A stretch of 64,000 nt of DNA from Okapia johnstoni (Eukaryota > Chordata > Mammalia > Artiodactyla > Giraffidae). Below the pieces are notes generated by a model that saw only the letters and a program-made list of their open reading frames with translations, was not told the origin of the DNA and ran no database searches. The translations under genes and the position numbers were made by a program. This document shows, piece after piece, positions 45,661 through 56,883 of the stretch (position 1 is the stretch's first letter; each line of letters opens with the position of its first letter). The DNA is taken from NCBI GenBank assembly GCA_024291935.2, contig CM044318.1, forward strand, positions 80,176,001-80,240,000, written 5' to 3'.

Positions 45661-45786
45661 TATAATTTCCAAGCTCCCTCCCAGCTCTGTGGCCTTTCGT
45701 ACCTTATGTTAATGCTGGTTAATGTCGAAATATGGCTAAAGGTTCTGGACACATTTGGGAGAGAAGAATTAATGGCTTGATTTGGA

Positions 45787-45993
45787 GAGAATTCCTTGGT
45801 GGCTTAGATGGTAAAGAATCTGCCTGAAATGTAGGAGACTTCAGTTTGATCCCTGGGTCGGAAAGATCCCCTGGAGAAGGGAATGGTTACCCCACTCCAG
45901 TATTCTTGCCTGGAGAATTCCGTGGACAGAGTCTGCTGGTCAGGCTACAGTCCATAGGGTTGAAAATTGGACACAACTGAGCGACTGACAATT
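45787..45993 (+). mobile_element. Bov-tA SINE
   Basis: GAATTCCTTGGTGGCTTAG head with a decayed B-box (AGTTTGATCCC) and body to CAACTGAGCGACTGACAA. Confidence 0.92.
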
Positions 45994-46384
45994 TTACCTT
46001 CTTTCCATTTACATAGAGGAAGGTTGTTACTCCCTCACAGCATGGCCTTAGCACTATTGAATAGAGTTGTTGGATGGGTCTCAGAACTGAGCCCCTTTTA
46101 CACAGGAACCGCCCCTTCCCTCACCTCCTCCTAAAGAATGAGGTCACTTTAGGGCATCCCCCACTGCTGCTATTGCCAGGGGCCACCAGATCCCAGCCCT
46201 GGGAAGAAGCCTTTCTCACCAGCAGATTTTTCCCTGCTATGAGACATACTTTGAGCTTTGCTGAATATTTGGGAAATTGTTCTCAGCCCTTCCTCCCAGG
46301 CAACCTCCTTGGAAGGCAGAGCTAGGATTTGAAGCAAAGAATCTCATCTCTTCTGGCTGCAGTGATCATAGAGATGATCTTATC

Positions 46385-46500
46385 CGACTTCTCACTTTTC
46401 ATGTAAAACATCCAGGCCCCAGGAAGGGAAATGACTTGCCCAGGGTCACAGAGCAAGTCAGCAGCAGAGTTAGAGCCAGTGGCCAGGATGCAATGAAACC
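46385..46500 (-). mobile_element. MIR SINE relic, reverse
   Basis: CCCCAGGAAGGGAAATGACT and GGGTCACAGAGCAAGTCAGC. Confidence 0.65.
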
Positions 46501-46514
46501 CTGAGTGCATTTCT

Positions 46515-46730
46515 CAGGTCAGCTTGGGTTCCTGAATCACACAGACCTGAGTTCAAATCCTGCCTTTGCAGCTTACTGGCTAAGTACTTAACGTCCTTGG
46601 ATGTTGATTTCCTCACTTGTAAAATGGAGGTGTCTAAACTTCCATGGTGCCATGAAATCACGTGTAATATATGTCGCTAGCACAGTACCTGGCCTAAAAA
46701 GTGCCTGGTGAGTGGCCACCGTTGTTAATG
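46515..46730 (+). mobile_element. MIR SINE relic close to GPR26 exon 3
   Basis: TGAGTTCAAATCCTGCCTTT, GATTTCCTCACTTGTAAAAT and AGCACAGTACCTGGCCTAAA: nearly full length, ending about 160 bp before the exon 3 acceptor. Confidence 0.8.
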
Positions 46731-46888
46731 GTTGTTACTGCTGTTGTCATTGTCATTGTCACTGGAGGAGGCAGCCTCAGAGACTCTGAAGCTCCGACAG
46801 GAAGCTGGGGTCGGGGGTTCAGGCCGGAGCACGGGCATCGCCCAGCTGTGCTCTCATAACCCAACATCCTCCCGGTCTCTGTCCACAG

Positions 46889-47120
46889 GCTGGTGGAGCT
46901 GTCCTCTGCAGTACCCATCAGCTCCCACTGGGGGGTGCTGTCCAAGTGCTTGGCCTACAGCAAGGCCGCGTCCGACCCCTTCGTGTACTCCTTACTGCGA
47001 CACCAGTACCGCAAGAGCTGCAAAGAGATCCTGAACAGGGTCCTCCACCGGCGATCTCTCCGCTCCTCCGGCCTCACCGGGGACTCCCACAGCCAGAACA
47101 TTCTGCCGGTCTCCGAGTGA
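46889..47120 (+). CDS. GPR26: GPR26 coding exon 3 (extracellular loop 3, TM7, C-tail, stop)
   Basis: The last coding exon begins after a pyrimidine-rich acceptor (GGTCTCTGTCCACAG|GC). It completes Arg261 and reads LVELSSAVPI, then SSHWGVLSKCLAYSKAASDP and FVYSLLRHQY, ending ...HSQNILPVSE and TGA at 47118-47120. TM7 carries D290-P291-xx-Y294, a DPxxY form of NPxxY. It is followed by a basic helix-8-like stretch (RHQYRKSCKEILNR) with C304 as a possible palmitoylation site (inference). The total of 337 residues matches the length I know for human GPR26. A few residues (S266, A268, S272) appear to differ from the human protein as I remember it, consistent with ordinary divergence. A MIR relic lies about 160 bp upstream of the acceptor. 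Confidence 0.96.
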
Positions 47121-49395
47121 AGGACGTTGCTCCGCTGGTGAGCTTGGAAGGAGGCGGCTGGTGAGAAGAACGAAGGGCGGGCTCGGGGCTCCTGGGTGGA
47201 CACCCCCAGCCGCCATCACCTCCAAGCCTAGGGATGCAGGACCGCTGGCTTGGGGCGGCTCTGAAGCCTGGTTCCTGGTGCCTGCAGGGCAGACGTTGAA
47301 CTGCCCCTGTTTATCACCAAAGGATGACCGAGGGACGTGCTGTGTGCTCTAGCCTTTCTTTCTGAGAAGCTCCTTTGAGCTCCGAGACTCAGCAGAGACT
47401 CCCCAGGAGTCCCTCCAAGGGCAGTCATGACCAAGGACACAGTGCTGGTGGCAGGTGGGGAAGCATGGGGTCCACCTGCTTGCTCACCCCGGGACTGTTG
47501 GGCTCCATGCTGAAAAGAAGCGGTGACTTCCATGGGGCATCGGCCACCCCAAGAGCAAGGTTGGCAGTGGCCATTTGGCCCCACGTCTGGCATGGCCACA
47601 TGCAGTGGTGGCTGCTTTAATCCAAATATCATTCAGCTGGTACTAACTCAGTTGTGCTCAGCTGGGACCTTGGGCCCCCAAGCCCAAGGGGAAAATGTTT
47701 AACAGCCAGTGTTACCCAACTGTGGCTGACAAGTTGCGTTAGACATGGTTATATTGGATTCAACTTTTCTCTCTTCCCTCCCCATGCCCCAAAGCTAACG
47801 TGTGTGTATGTAGACAACCTTAGCATGAAAATGGTTTTCAACAGACAGGTACTACATGTCATAATGTTCTTTGAAGTCTGACCCGAAGTCACCTTCTTCT
47901 GATTCACATGTCATAACTGTTGGAGCCAAGGAGAGGGTGGAGGAACGTTCCTGTCAGGTCCCCCAACCCCGGTCTGTGACTTGAATTCGCAGGAAGCATT
48001 TCACCTTGTCTCACGTGTGTTGTCCGGCATGTTCTTTGAGGTCATTGGAGAACTGACCTGAGCAGGTTTTTAGCCTGATTTTAAGGCACTTAGTTCCATT
48101 ATCCCTAGGGTTCAATGTCTTAGTTTCTGTAAGTCATAAACAGACAGTAGAGCTTCCCAAGGTGATCCAGAAAGTGCCCTGGGCCCGTGATGGGAGAGTG
48201 AAATTTTTACCGAAAACCGTAACTCGAAAAACTATGCCGAGCCGCTAGCAGCCGCCGTCTTGTTTTCATAAAAAAGAGGTGAGTGGGTCAAGCTCTCTGC
48301 GCGTTTGTCTTTTTACCATTTCGAATGACGTGTGCATGCTAAGAGCAGTTATTTTCCACCCTTCACTCTGATAAGTGGTCCCTCCAGGATGGAAAGGATG
48401 GGAGCAAAAGGCCCATTCTCCCCTTCCTTTTCGGGGCACAGCCTGACTTTGGAGACGTAGCAGGGAGGACCCCGTTCCACAGGGACTAGCCAGGAGGAAC
48501 CTGATGCTTTTCACTGCCGAGTGGCCCCAGGATCGAAAAATAGCCAAGTGTGTGTGTGTGTTTGAAAAGAGGGTGTCTTACTAACCTTAGCTCCTCATTT
48601 AGAAAACAAATCACTGAGCCTGGCCTACTCTCGTCTTGTTTCTAAGTTTCCATGGAGACCGACGTAGCCTTGGAAGCCTTGACGCCTCCCCGTTGCAGCT
48701 GGAGGTATACTCACACCTGCTTAGAGCCAGTGCCACACAGCCCTTCCCAATTCCGTGTTCTGGGACATCACCCTGGTAGCTTGAAATCAGCCGTGATGGG
48801 CATATTTACACTGTGAAAGTCAGCAAGGCTACAAACCAGGCCCTTTTCTCCACTGAAAACTCATCGCTAAACATCTCCCAGCACATCACTGCCCATACAG
48901 CACTTTGTGTGCTACTGAAACAAAATCACTTGGTCCAGAGCACATTTGGCCCCTCAGGTTTGAATCACAACAGATGCTCATTTTTGTTGCGCTTTCCTAG
49001 CATCAAGCAGCTGTTCCCCCTTCGCTGTCCCAACCCCCAAAGCATCAGTGAGCTCGAAGACAAGCAAAGAGCAAGGAAAATATGCACCTTGAATCCGACC
49101 GTCTCTCTTTCATACAAATACTCTTTGGGCAGCAGAGGAATAGTGGCCCAGTGGCTGAGGTCAATAGTCAGATTCAAACAGTCAAATAAGTTTTCGTCAA
49201 TGTCAGGTTGGAGGAATAACTGTCAACTCCTCTTCCTGCTTGCTCTGTGCAGGCAACAAATTATACTCCCAGAAGAAACTTTATCCCTTTCACCTCTTCT
49301 GTAGCTAAAAAATAAGATCTGTCAACTATAATGTCACATATCTTAAGAAGATGGGTTTCATAATTTCTACTAAACCTTAGGACTGCCAACAAACC

Positions 49396-49401
49396 AATAA
49401 A
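49396..49401 (+). terminator. Candidate poly(A) signal AATAAA
   Basis: This is the first canonical AATAAA I find on the + strand after the GPR26 stop, 2.3 kb downstream. A moderately GT-containing sequence follows. Use is unproven. Confidence 0.3.
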
Positions 49402-50202
49402 ACCAGTTATATTGGCCTCATGGTGACAGCCCCTCAAATATGCCAGCTGACTGGCTATTTTCATTATTATTAGGACACAGGTATCAAAACCCAAGGAGAA
49501 GTGAGAAGAAGATCACTACATTATTAATCACTATCCACCGACTCTGCTAGGATTACTTTTAGATAAATGTTTATGTTCATCATATACAGTCTATAAAATT
49601 TCCCCAGCTTCATTATTCCCAAGAGAATTATCTACCTCATTTGGTAATTTATCAAATGTCACATGGATTTCTCAGGTAAAACACTTAGGAAGGTCCAGAT
49701 TAGCGTCTCTCTCAAGGGCCTGGGATGACTTCCTTGACAGCAGCCCAGCGGAAGGCTTGATGTTGAAGGCCTGAGCGCTGGTGGACAGCTGGGCTCGGTG
49801 TGAAAGCATTTTAGGAAGCTGGAGAACAGAGCCTAGAATGGAGAGGATCTCAAATCCTAAACCCACATACACGGCTCAGTTCCTAGCCCACCATGCTCTG
49901 AACCTGTAGGTTTAAACTCCACCCACGATGGCTTTCTCAGTCACTGCAACTCCAACCTTTCTTGATGCTGCTTCTTGAAGGAGGGGATTTCAGAGCCCTG
50001 GGACCTGCTGAGGGGTGAGGGTCGTGGCTTTGGGGGTTTGTGTGGTCTCATGGTCAGCCAACCTCCCAAAGATGTTTCCCTGAGAGGCTGCCTGCTTTTC
50101 CTGAGAGGTCGCGGCGGGGGAGGAGGGGAGGTTGCCTTGACTCTTCTCACATCAACTGTACCTTCCTTCTAGAACTCAGCTCAGCCTTCTGTCACCGTGA
50201 GC

Positions 50203-50208
50203 AATAAA
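50203..50208 (+). terminator. Candidate poly(A) signal AATAAA with GT-rich downstream element
   Basis: GAGCAATAAACC is followed within about 20 bases by CGTGTTTGTGAAGTT, a good downstream GT element. It could end the GPR26 transcript, or be the R-region of an old LTR, since GCAATAAACCTCT is also typical of retroviral LTRs. Confidence 0.35.
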
Positions 50209-50230
50209 CCTCTCTCCTCGTGTTTGTGAA

Positions 50231-51962
50231 GTTAGTTTCCTTTCTCATGATGCCTCTCTTTCTGAGAGAGGATGGAAAGATCAGGCCACGTCCATGTTCT
50301 GGTTGCTGTCCTTTTACATACTTTGGTGCCCATGGATGATGTCTTTGCAGGACTGTACTGTGACCCTGTGGGGGCTGTGGACCATGGGCTGTGCATATTT
50401 AGAATTTATCCCAATTCAGCATCAATTAATTTACCTATGATTTTAATGAGGATGTTTTATCAGGTGCCAAAAATTCCTTGCATCCACTTGTCCTTTGGAC
50501 CACAGACACCAAAGGGAGGAGAGAGGTCCTGGATGTATTTGGGGCTCCCACTACTTTCCTGAAAGATCCACAGCATCTGGAATGAAGCCCTCAACGACCT
50601 AGCCTGACCTCTGGCCAGCTGCCTTTGCCCTGCCGGTGGAAGGATGAGATGTAGGGACCTCAGGCTTGCTCCTGCCTCTCCAGTTGAGATGCAACCACAA
50701 AGTCAAAGCCCTCGTTCCACCTCCTTCCACACATACAGGTTGAAGGAGCAGGCCCTGGAACCAGCTATCTAGGAGAGAGGAGTCCCCATGAGTGGAAATG
50801 CTTGCCTTCCCAGATAATCTGCATCAGGAGGGGAACGTGGCTAGGACATGAGGCTTCGCTCAGCCTGACCTGGACTGATCAATGGGCAGAAGCAGTGGTC
50901 TGCAAAGGTCCAGGGAAGCTGGGTTCTGGAGAGGTGGGAGAGCTGCCCATGGCAGCCACGGATCCCAGCCCAGCACTTCAGAAATGCCCGCCTCTCGCTC
51001 TGACGTTTGCAGAGCACCCTCTGTGTGGCCAGCCCTGGGCTGGGTCAGGCTCTGGGGAGACCAGGATTACTCTACAGAATGGAGGCTGAGGCTGCCCTCA
51101 TGGTCTGTGCACAGGGCTAGGGGCACAGTGGGAGGGCTGACACAGTTGACAGTGGGGAAAGAGGGTTCGGGAAGGTTTCCTGGAGGTGGTGACATTGGGC
51201 CTGAACCTGCACTGGGGGAGATCGTGTGACAAGACACGAAGGAGGCGTGGACCACACGTCTGGTGTGGCGTCTGGTGGGACGAGAGCTAGACATATGTCC
51301 AGAAATGAGATCAGGTGGGTGCTGAGGAGGTGACGTGCCTCCTGAGACAAGACTGCACGTGATCTGTGACCCAGGGGAGAGTGTCGAGGTCTTGAACTTG
51401 GGAGTTCCAAAGTTAGAGCTCTTTTAGAAAGAAGACTTGGGGGAAAATCCACATGATTTAGCTAGTGAAAAAGAGAAGGAAGAAAGGAAAGGAAGGAAGG
51501 AAGGAAGGGTGGGAGGGAGGGAGGGAGGTGCTAAATGCATTGCGTTTCTTTTGTGGAGCATCCACATTATACAGTGAGTGAGGAGACTGAGCAAGATTCA
51601 TTCTTAGGAAACCAACCTCATTGACCAGGGCACATCCGCTGATAATACACCTGAGAGGGAATGAAGATATGTCTTTAGAAGGGTGTGTACACATTCCATA
51701 ATGACACAGGGTCCTCGTGGGCAGGGGCCATAACCCCTGGGGACAACTGGAAGAATCCACAGCAGAAACAACCAGATTTGCAAAAGTTACCTTTGTGCCA
51801 AGTAACAGTTTGGCCACCCTTCCACCTTTCACACTCACACCCATCTCTGGGGGCGGAGCGGGGGGTGGGTGTTCAATTTGTTCACGTGGTGTGTCATGTA
51901 AATATGTATTTAGCACTGACGTTCCAGCATTATGCACCTCCTCAGTCTTAGCAGTGTGATGT
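50231..51962. other. Downstream intergenic, no gene recognised
   Basis: An L2-like trace around 50560-50720 and the GGAA/GGGA repeat at 51474; otherwise unremarkable. Confidence 0.5.
51474..51530 (+). repeat. (GGAA)n/(GGGA)n purine repeat
   Basis: GGAAGGAAGGAAGGAAGG followed by GGGAGGGAGGGAGGGAGG. Consecutive GGAA units can bind ETS factors (known); G-runs at the right end could form a quadruplex. Confidence 0.92.
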
Positions 51963-52150
51963 TGTTGTTGAGTCGCTCAGTCGTGTCTGACTCTTTGCGA
52001 CCCCACGGACTGCGGTACGCCAGGCCTCCCTGTCCTTCACCATCTCCTGGAGTTTGCTCAGAACTCATGTCCACTGAATCGGTGATGCCATCCAACCCTC
52101 TCATCCTCTGTTGCCCCTTTCTCCTCCTGCCTTCAATCTTTCCCAGCCGT
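51963..52150 (-). mobile_element. BovB LINE fragment (short)
   Basis: TTGTTGAGTCGCTCAGTCGTG through TCCTGCCTTCAATCTTTCCC; only the last ~190 bases of the element. Confidence 0.9.
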
Positions 52151-52359
52151 GTGATAGTTTATCACATACACCCACATGGAAGGGACTTTTGAAATAATTT
52201 AAGTTTTTGACTCAAAAGACTGTGTTCGTGCCTTTTGGAGCGGGTGCGCTCTTAGGAACACTGACTTGGGGGCATCTCCTGTATCCTTTCTCTTGGAGGC
52301 CTAGTGAATATAGTCAGTATCTTACTCCTTGGCGTGGAACAGTGGTTGCACATGTGTGT

Positions 52360-52735
52360 TTTTTAATACGTTTATTTATTTATATATTTAATATTTATTT
52401 ATTTATTTTTGGCTGTGCTGGGTCTTTGTTGCTTTGAGGGCTTTTTCCCACTAGTTGTGGCGAGCGGGGCTTCTCTCCGGTTGTGCTGTGCGGGCTTCTC
52501 ATTGCAATGGTTCCCCTGTTGTGGAGCACAGACTCTAGGCACACAGGCTCCAGTACTTGCAGCACGTGAGCTCGGTAGTTGTGGCTCCCTGGCTCTAGAG
52601 CACAAGCTCAGTAGTTGTGGAGCACAGGCTTAGTTGCTCCACAGCTTGTGGGATCTTCCCAGATCAGGGATGGAACCCATGTATCCTGCCTTGACGGGTG
52701 GCCTCTTTACCACTGAGCCACCAGGGAAGCCTGGT
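52360..52735 (-). mobile_element. CHR-type SINE, near full length
   Basis: A (TTTATTTA)n tail at the left, GGCTGTGCTGGGTCTTTG, internal GTAGTTGTGG repeats, GATCAGGGATGGAACCCATG, and end GAGCCACCAGGGAAGCC. Confidence 0.92.
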
Positions 52736-52741
52736 GTTTAA

Positions 52742-53490
52742 TAGAACCTAAAGTTCACATTTTGAAGAGTCTAAAATCTGTATTTGGAGACAGGAATCCC
52801 ACACTGAATCATGAGAGTCAGATTAGAGTCGTTGAGGCCTCCGAAATACCCCAGATGACTCATAGGGACTGTATTTAGGGAGTATCAAATGCTACCGCAA
52901 TGGTGCACAACTGACCGATTGACTTGGGCCAGTCAATTTCCCAATGGCCAGATCAGAGTGATGGCTCCTGTCCGCCTAAAATACCAAACAACCAGCCCTC
53001 AGAGGCTCAGTCCACCATGGCCCAGCATTCAAGCCATGTATGCCAAATCTTTGCTTGGATTATCAGTACCCAAAGCCCATGCTGTATTTGAATGCCAAGT
53101 TCCCTTGCAGGGTGAAATCGTTCCAAACCTCAACCACCCTGCTTTACAAGTGTGTAAACACACTTCGTCAAGTGGGGAACATTTGAGGGACATTTAAGGA
53201 GTTTGGTGTCTCGCCAACCTCATCAGGATTTCTTCAGGGGAAACCTCGCAAGTCCAGGGACAAATAAAAGAGCTGCCTTGCCATTCCCTCATTATCACAC
53301 GGGCAACTTTTATAAACACTGGGATAGGCCAATCTGTATTTTCTTAGGCTAGTTTGCGAGAAGGAATTCAGACCTTTGCCATTTGGATATTCATTGTCTT
53401 ATTGTGGTGAGGCAGCTCCTTGGAGGCCATAAATCTGTCCCTCTGCTGTGGTGTCCTGTGGAGCGGATGCCAGTGGACAATTTCAGCCAC
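52742..53490. other. Downstream intergenic, no feature recognised
   Basis: A 102-codon + frame at 52889-53197 has no recognisable domain and is taken as chance. Confidence 0.5.
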
Positions 53491-53683
53491 CCAGTTCCCC
53501 GGTGGCTCCATCTGCAATGCAGGAGACCCAGGTTTGATCCCCAGGTGGGAAAGATCCCCTGGAGAAGGAAATGGCAACCCACTCCAGTATTCTTGCCTGC
53601 AAAATCCCATAGACAGAGGAGCCTGGTGGTCTACAGTCCATGGGGTTGCAAAGAGTTGGACATGATTTAGTGACTAAAAACCA
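53491..53683 (+). mobile_element. Bov-tA SINE with internal head deletion
   Basis: AGTTCCCCGGTGGCTC jumps directly to CATCTGCAATGCAGGAGACC, missing about 18 bases of the tRNA head. The Bov-A body is complete. Confidence 0.9.
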
Positions 53684-53877
53684 CTGCCCTGTCTACACAT
53701 CCATCCTCCCTAGTGGAGCACAGCCATCTCCCACACAAAGGTTCATCCTGCCCCATGTCCAAATGGGAACCACCCACCTTCCTGCAGTAGGCTGGTTAGA
53801 CACTACCCTTTGAACCCTGGTAGCTCCGAGTTATGAGTGCACCCAAGTTGAATTCTTTGCTTTCCTTTACTTTTCAC

Positions 53878-54067
53878 GTGTGTTAGTCGCTCAGTCCGAC
53901 TCTAAGACTCCATGGACTGTAACCCGCCAGGCTCCTCTGTCCATGGAATTCTCCAGGCAAGAATACTGCAGTGGGTAGCCATTTCCTTCTCCGGGGGATC
54001 TTCCCCACCCTGGGATCGAACCCAGGTCTCCTGCATTGTAGGCAGATGCTTTACCATCTGAGCTACT
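53878..54067 (-). mobile_element. Bov-tA SINE
   Basis: Reverse-oriented body (GTTAGTCGCTCAGTCCGAC) through head (TTTACCATCTGAGCTAC), with the outermost head bases missing. Confidence 0.92.
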
Positions 54068-55319
54068 AAACTTCTTTATTTGGGAGGAGACAGGGGCTGT
54101 GCAAAGCAAGGTGGGGGGACTTACACTATCCATAGCTTGGGGGGGGAGTGGTCCAGAGAACAGAAGGGAGCCTGATCTCAGGAAACCTAAGGTAGGTGCC
54201 AGCTAGTTCAGCATTCCACATCGAAATGTACTTTATCTTTAGATGCTTCAAAAATACTTTTGGAAGGGGACAGAGGGAGCTGCAAATGCCTGGCTCCTGT
54301 ACGATGTCCTGTCTCTGAAGTCAGACCTATAGGAAGAGGGGTGGACATCTGCGTGCTTATGCTGGACCAAACGTGCCCGTCACTGTGTGCCCCCATGACT
54401 CTGCTTCCCTGTGGGTGTGCATATGGGCAACTGTTCACCAACAGCTGCAACCCGAGCATAAAACAAGCGAAGCAAAATGTTACCGTCCTCTATAGTGTTT
54501 ATCTCCATCAGAGTTTTAGCTTTATTTTCTCCTAATTTATTAAACAGAAGTACAGCTCCATTAAAAATCATTACCAGACGCCCTCCCCATGTGGCACTGT
54601 TAACCTTTCATGCGATACACTTGCCAACAGTTGTTGTCTGTTGCAATAGGACTCAGGATTGGAGAATCCAAGGCCAGTGTTGCCTTCTCTGTTTACAACG
54701 GCTTGTGTTTAGTGCGTACATATCAAATGTTGCAATAAATTTTTATGAGAGGATTGAGAGTTCCTACAGGGGAAAATACGTATTGAGATTCTGTCCAATA
54801 AAGCCTCCTGTTATAAAACCTCATCCACACTTTGTTGACCTGGTGTGAACGTAGTTTTTATTACACACAAGTAAATTGTCAGAAATGGCAATTTCATAAT
54901 TGCATGGCAGGATATGTTTATATTTCTTTGTACTTATCTTTGTATCTTCTATTCTGCATCCGCTTTTCTCTCCCGCTGTCACCACCTCAGATGCCCCTCG
55001 CCCTCACACAGCATCCCAGGGATAGCACTCATCCTTTGGGACCATTTCTCACCTGCCCAAGCCCCCAGCAGCTACCCCTCCTGGACACACCTGCCCAGAG
55101 ACTGACTGCCTGACCCTGGGAGACCTGTCCCCCACCCTCCCAAATATTCAATACCAGGCAACCTTGGCCACTTTTGACCCAGTTACTTAAGCTTTGCTCG
55201 ATAACTCATTGCCACTCAGATTCCAGAAGGAGAGCAGGAAGGACCTCCGAAGGGAAGAAGTCCCGCATCTGATGATTGCCTGCAGTGTGCTGGGCCCTGT
55301 GCCAGGCACCTGCCACACA
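54068..55319. other. Downstream intergenic, repeat-poor
   Basis: AT-rich around 54440-54910 with no named repeat; a candidate conserved element. No coding signal. Confidence 0.55.
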
Positions 55320-55820
55320 CTGAATGTGTGTCCCCCCAGAATTCATGGGGTGCTTCCCTGGTAACCCAGATGGCAAAGAATCTGCCTACAATGCAAGGGT
55401 ACCTGAGTTCGATCCCTGGGTCGGGAAGATCCCCTGGAGAAGGGAATGGGTACCCACTCCAGTAGAATACCCACTCTTGCCTGGAGAGTTCCATGGACGC
55501 ACAGAGCAGAGGAGCCAGAAGTCATATGGTGAGCCTAATCCACGCTGTAATGTCACGAGGAGGTAATGAGGGTGTTACCCTAGTGAATGGGATTGATACC
55601 TTTACAAATAAGACCCCAGGGAGCTCTCTTGACCCTCAGCCATTGGGGGACATAGCGAGAAGACACTACTGTGAACTAGAGAAGCAAGCTGTCACCAGAC
55701 ACTGAATCTGTTGGTGCCTTGATCTTGAACTTCCCAGCCTCCAGAACTGTGAGAAATAAATTTGCATTGACTCACTGTGTGACCCAGGGTGGCTTAATTC
55801 TTACCCTATATTTCAGTTGA
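55320..55820 (+). mobile_element. LTR-like relic (MaLR-type), split by a SINE
   Basis: TGTGTCCCCCCAGAATTCATGGG precedes the SINE and GCCTAATCCACGCTGTAATG follows it. The right part includes CCTCCAGAACTGTGAGAAATAAAT, a motif common in MaLR-type LTRs. Family assignment is from memory of consensus patterns and is tentative. Confidence 0.6.
55350..55517 (+). mobile_element. Bov-tA SINE, 3'-truncated, inside an LTR-like relic
   Basis: GTGCTTCCCTGGTAACCCAG head, GATCCCCTGGAGAAGG joint, then a rearranged body (a CCCACTC segment repeated) ending GAGCAGAGGAGCC. It splits an older element. Confidence 0.88.
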
Positions 55821-55894
55821 GGAACTGTGATGGTCAATTTAATGTGTCAGCTTGACTGGATCATATCCAGATATTTGGCTAAACATTATTTTCT

Positions 55895-56076
55895 GGTAAA
55901 GAAACTCCCTGCAATACGGGAGACCCGACTGCAATTTCTGGGTCAGGAAGATCCCCTGGAGAAGGAACTGGCAACCCACTCCAGTATTCTTGCCTGGAAA
56001 ATCCCATGGACAGAGGAGCCTGACAGACCACAGGGTGGCAAAGAGTTAGACACGACTGAGCAACTACATGATGTGA
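55895..56076 (+). mobile_element. Bov-tA SINE, 5'-truncated, inside an LTR-like relic
   Basis: Begins in the head at GGTAAAGAAACTCC and continues to GACTGAGCAACTACATGATG. It is flanked by ATTATTTTCTGG and ATATTTTCTGGG, so the host relic can be rejoined across it. Confidence 0.9.
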
Positions 56077-56191
56077 ATATTTTCTGGGTGAGTCTGAGAG
56101 TGTTTCTGGATGAAATTAACATTTGACTAGGTGGGCTCAGTCAGTTGGTTTACCCTCTCCAGTGTGGGTGGGCATCATTCAATCCACCGAA

Positions 56192-56418
56192 GTCCTGTGC
56201 TGTGCTATGCTTAGTCTTTCAGTCATCTTTGACTCTTTGCAACCCCCGTGGACTGCAGGTAGCCCGCCAGGGTCCTCTATCCATGGGAATTCTCCAGGCA
56301 AGAATACTGGAGTGGATTGCCATGCCCTCCTCCAGGGGATCTTCTCAACCCAGGGACTGAACCCAGGTCTCCCACATTTCAGGTGAATTCTTTACCATCT
56401 GAGCCACCAGGAAAGCCC
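56192..56418 (-). mobile_element. Bov-tA SINE inside an LTR-like relic
   Basis: Reverse-oriented full-length copy from TGCTATGCTTAGTCTTTCAG to CTGAGCCACCAGGAAAGCCC. It is the second SINE within the same host element. Confidence 0.93.
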
Positions 56419-56883
56419 AGCAAGGGCCTAAATAGATCAAAAAGGAAGAAAGAGAAATTTGCTCCTTCCTGCCTAATTGCTTGAGCAGAGACATGGATCT
56501 CCTCCTGCCGTCAGCCCCGCCCGGTTCTCAGGACTCTGAACTTGAACTGAATTATACCACCATCCTTCCTGCTTGCAGATAGCACACTGTGGGCACTTTC
56601 CAACCTCCGTAATTGCATGAGCCAATTCCTTATAATAAGTTTCCTTTCATACATACAAAGATACGAGTGTGCGAGTCTGTTTCTCTAGAGAATCCAGACC
56701 GACACAGGAACATACAGGGATGCATCAGCTTGAGCGAGGTCCCAGGGCTGCTCCATGAACAGCCAGCTCCACCTCTCTCAGCACCAGCAGAGTCCCCCAG
56801 CATCAGTGTCCTGCTACTCTTCCACTATGTCCCTCTCTGCTGACTCCCAACAGGAGTTAAAAATGAGTATTTAGCAGATAACG

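Larger units (their letters stand above)
33958..46888 (+). other. GPR26: GPR26 intron 2
   Basis: Donor GTGAGC, acceptor TCCACAG. The intron holds a TG microsatellite and C-rich minisatellite (34775-35420), a MER20-like relic, a BovB fragment (36996), a TA-rich run with a SINE inserted at its end, four other SINEs (40022, 40880, 41511, 45787) and many MIR relics. The stretches 33958-34774, 38125-40020 and 42090-44450 show no gene and no repeat I can name with confidence. AT-rich, low-repeat islands at 36590-36870, 41230-41510 and 44745-45130 stand out. Confidence 0.85.
47121..50230 (+). other. GPR26: Probable GPR26 3' UTR and 3' flank
   Basis: The roughly 3 kb after the stop codon holds no young SINE or BovB copy, unlike the surrounding DNA, and no coding signal. 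That is consistent with a long 3' UTR. The true end is not determinable here: canonical AATAAA motifs occur at 49396 and 50203, and a weak CATAAA variant near 48259. A CpG-containing patch sits at about 48181-48265. Confidence 0.45.
55825..56720 (+). mobile_element. LTR-like relic carrying two nested SINEs
   Basis: CTGTGATGGTCAATTTAATG begins an element whose pieces continue after each SINE: GGGTGAGTCTGAGAGTGTTT, then GGGCCTAAATAGATCAAAAA, and finally TGAGCCAATTCCTTATAATA and TTTCTCTAGAGAATCCAGAC. This resembles a known mammalian LTR consensus; the exact name is uncertain. Confidence 0.6.
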
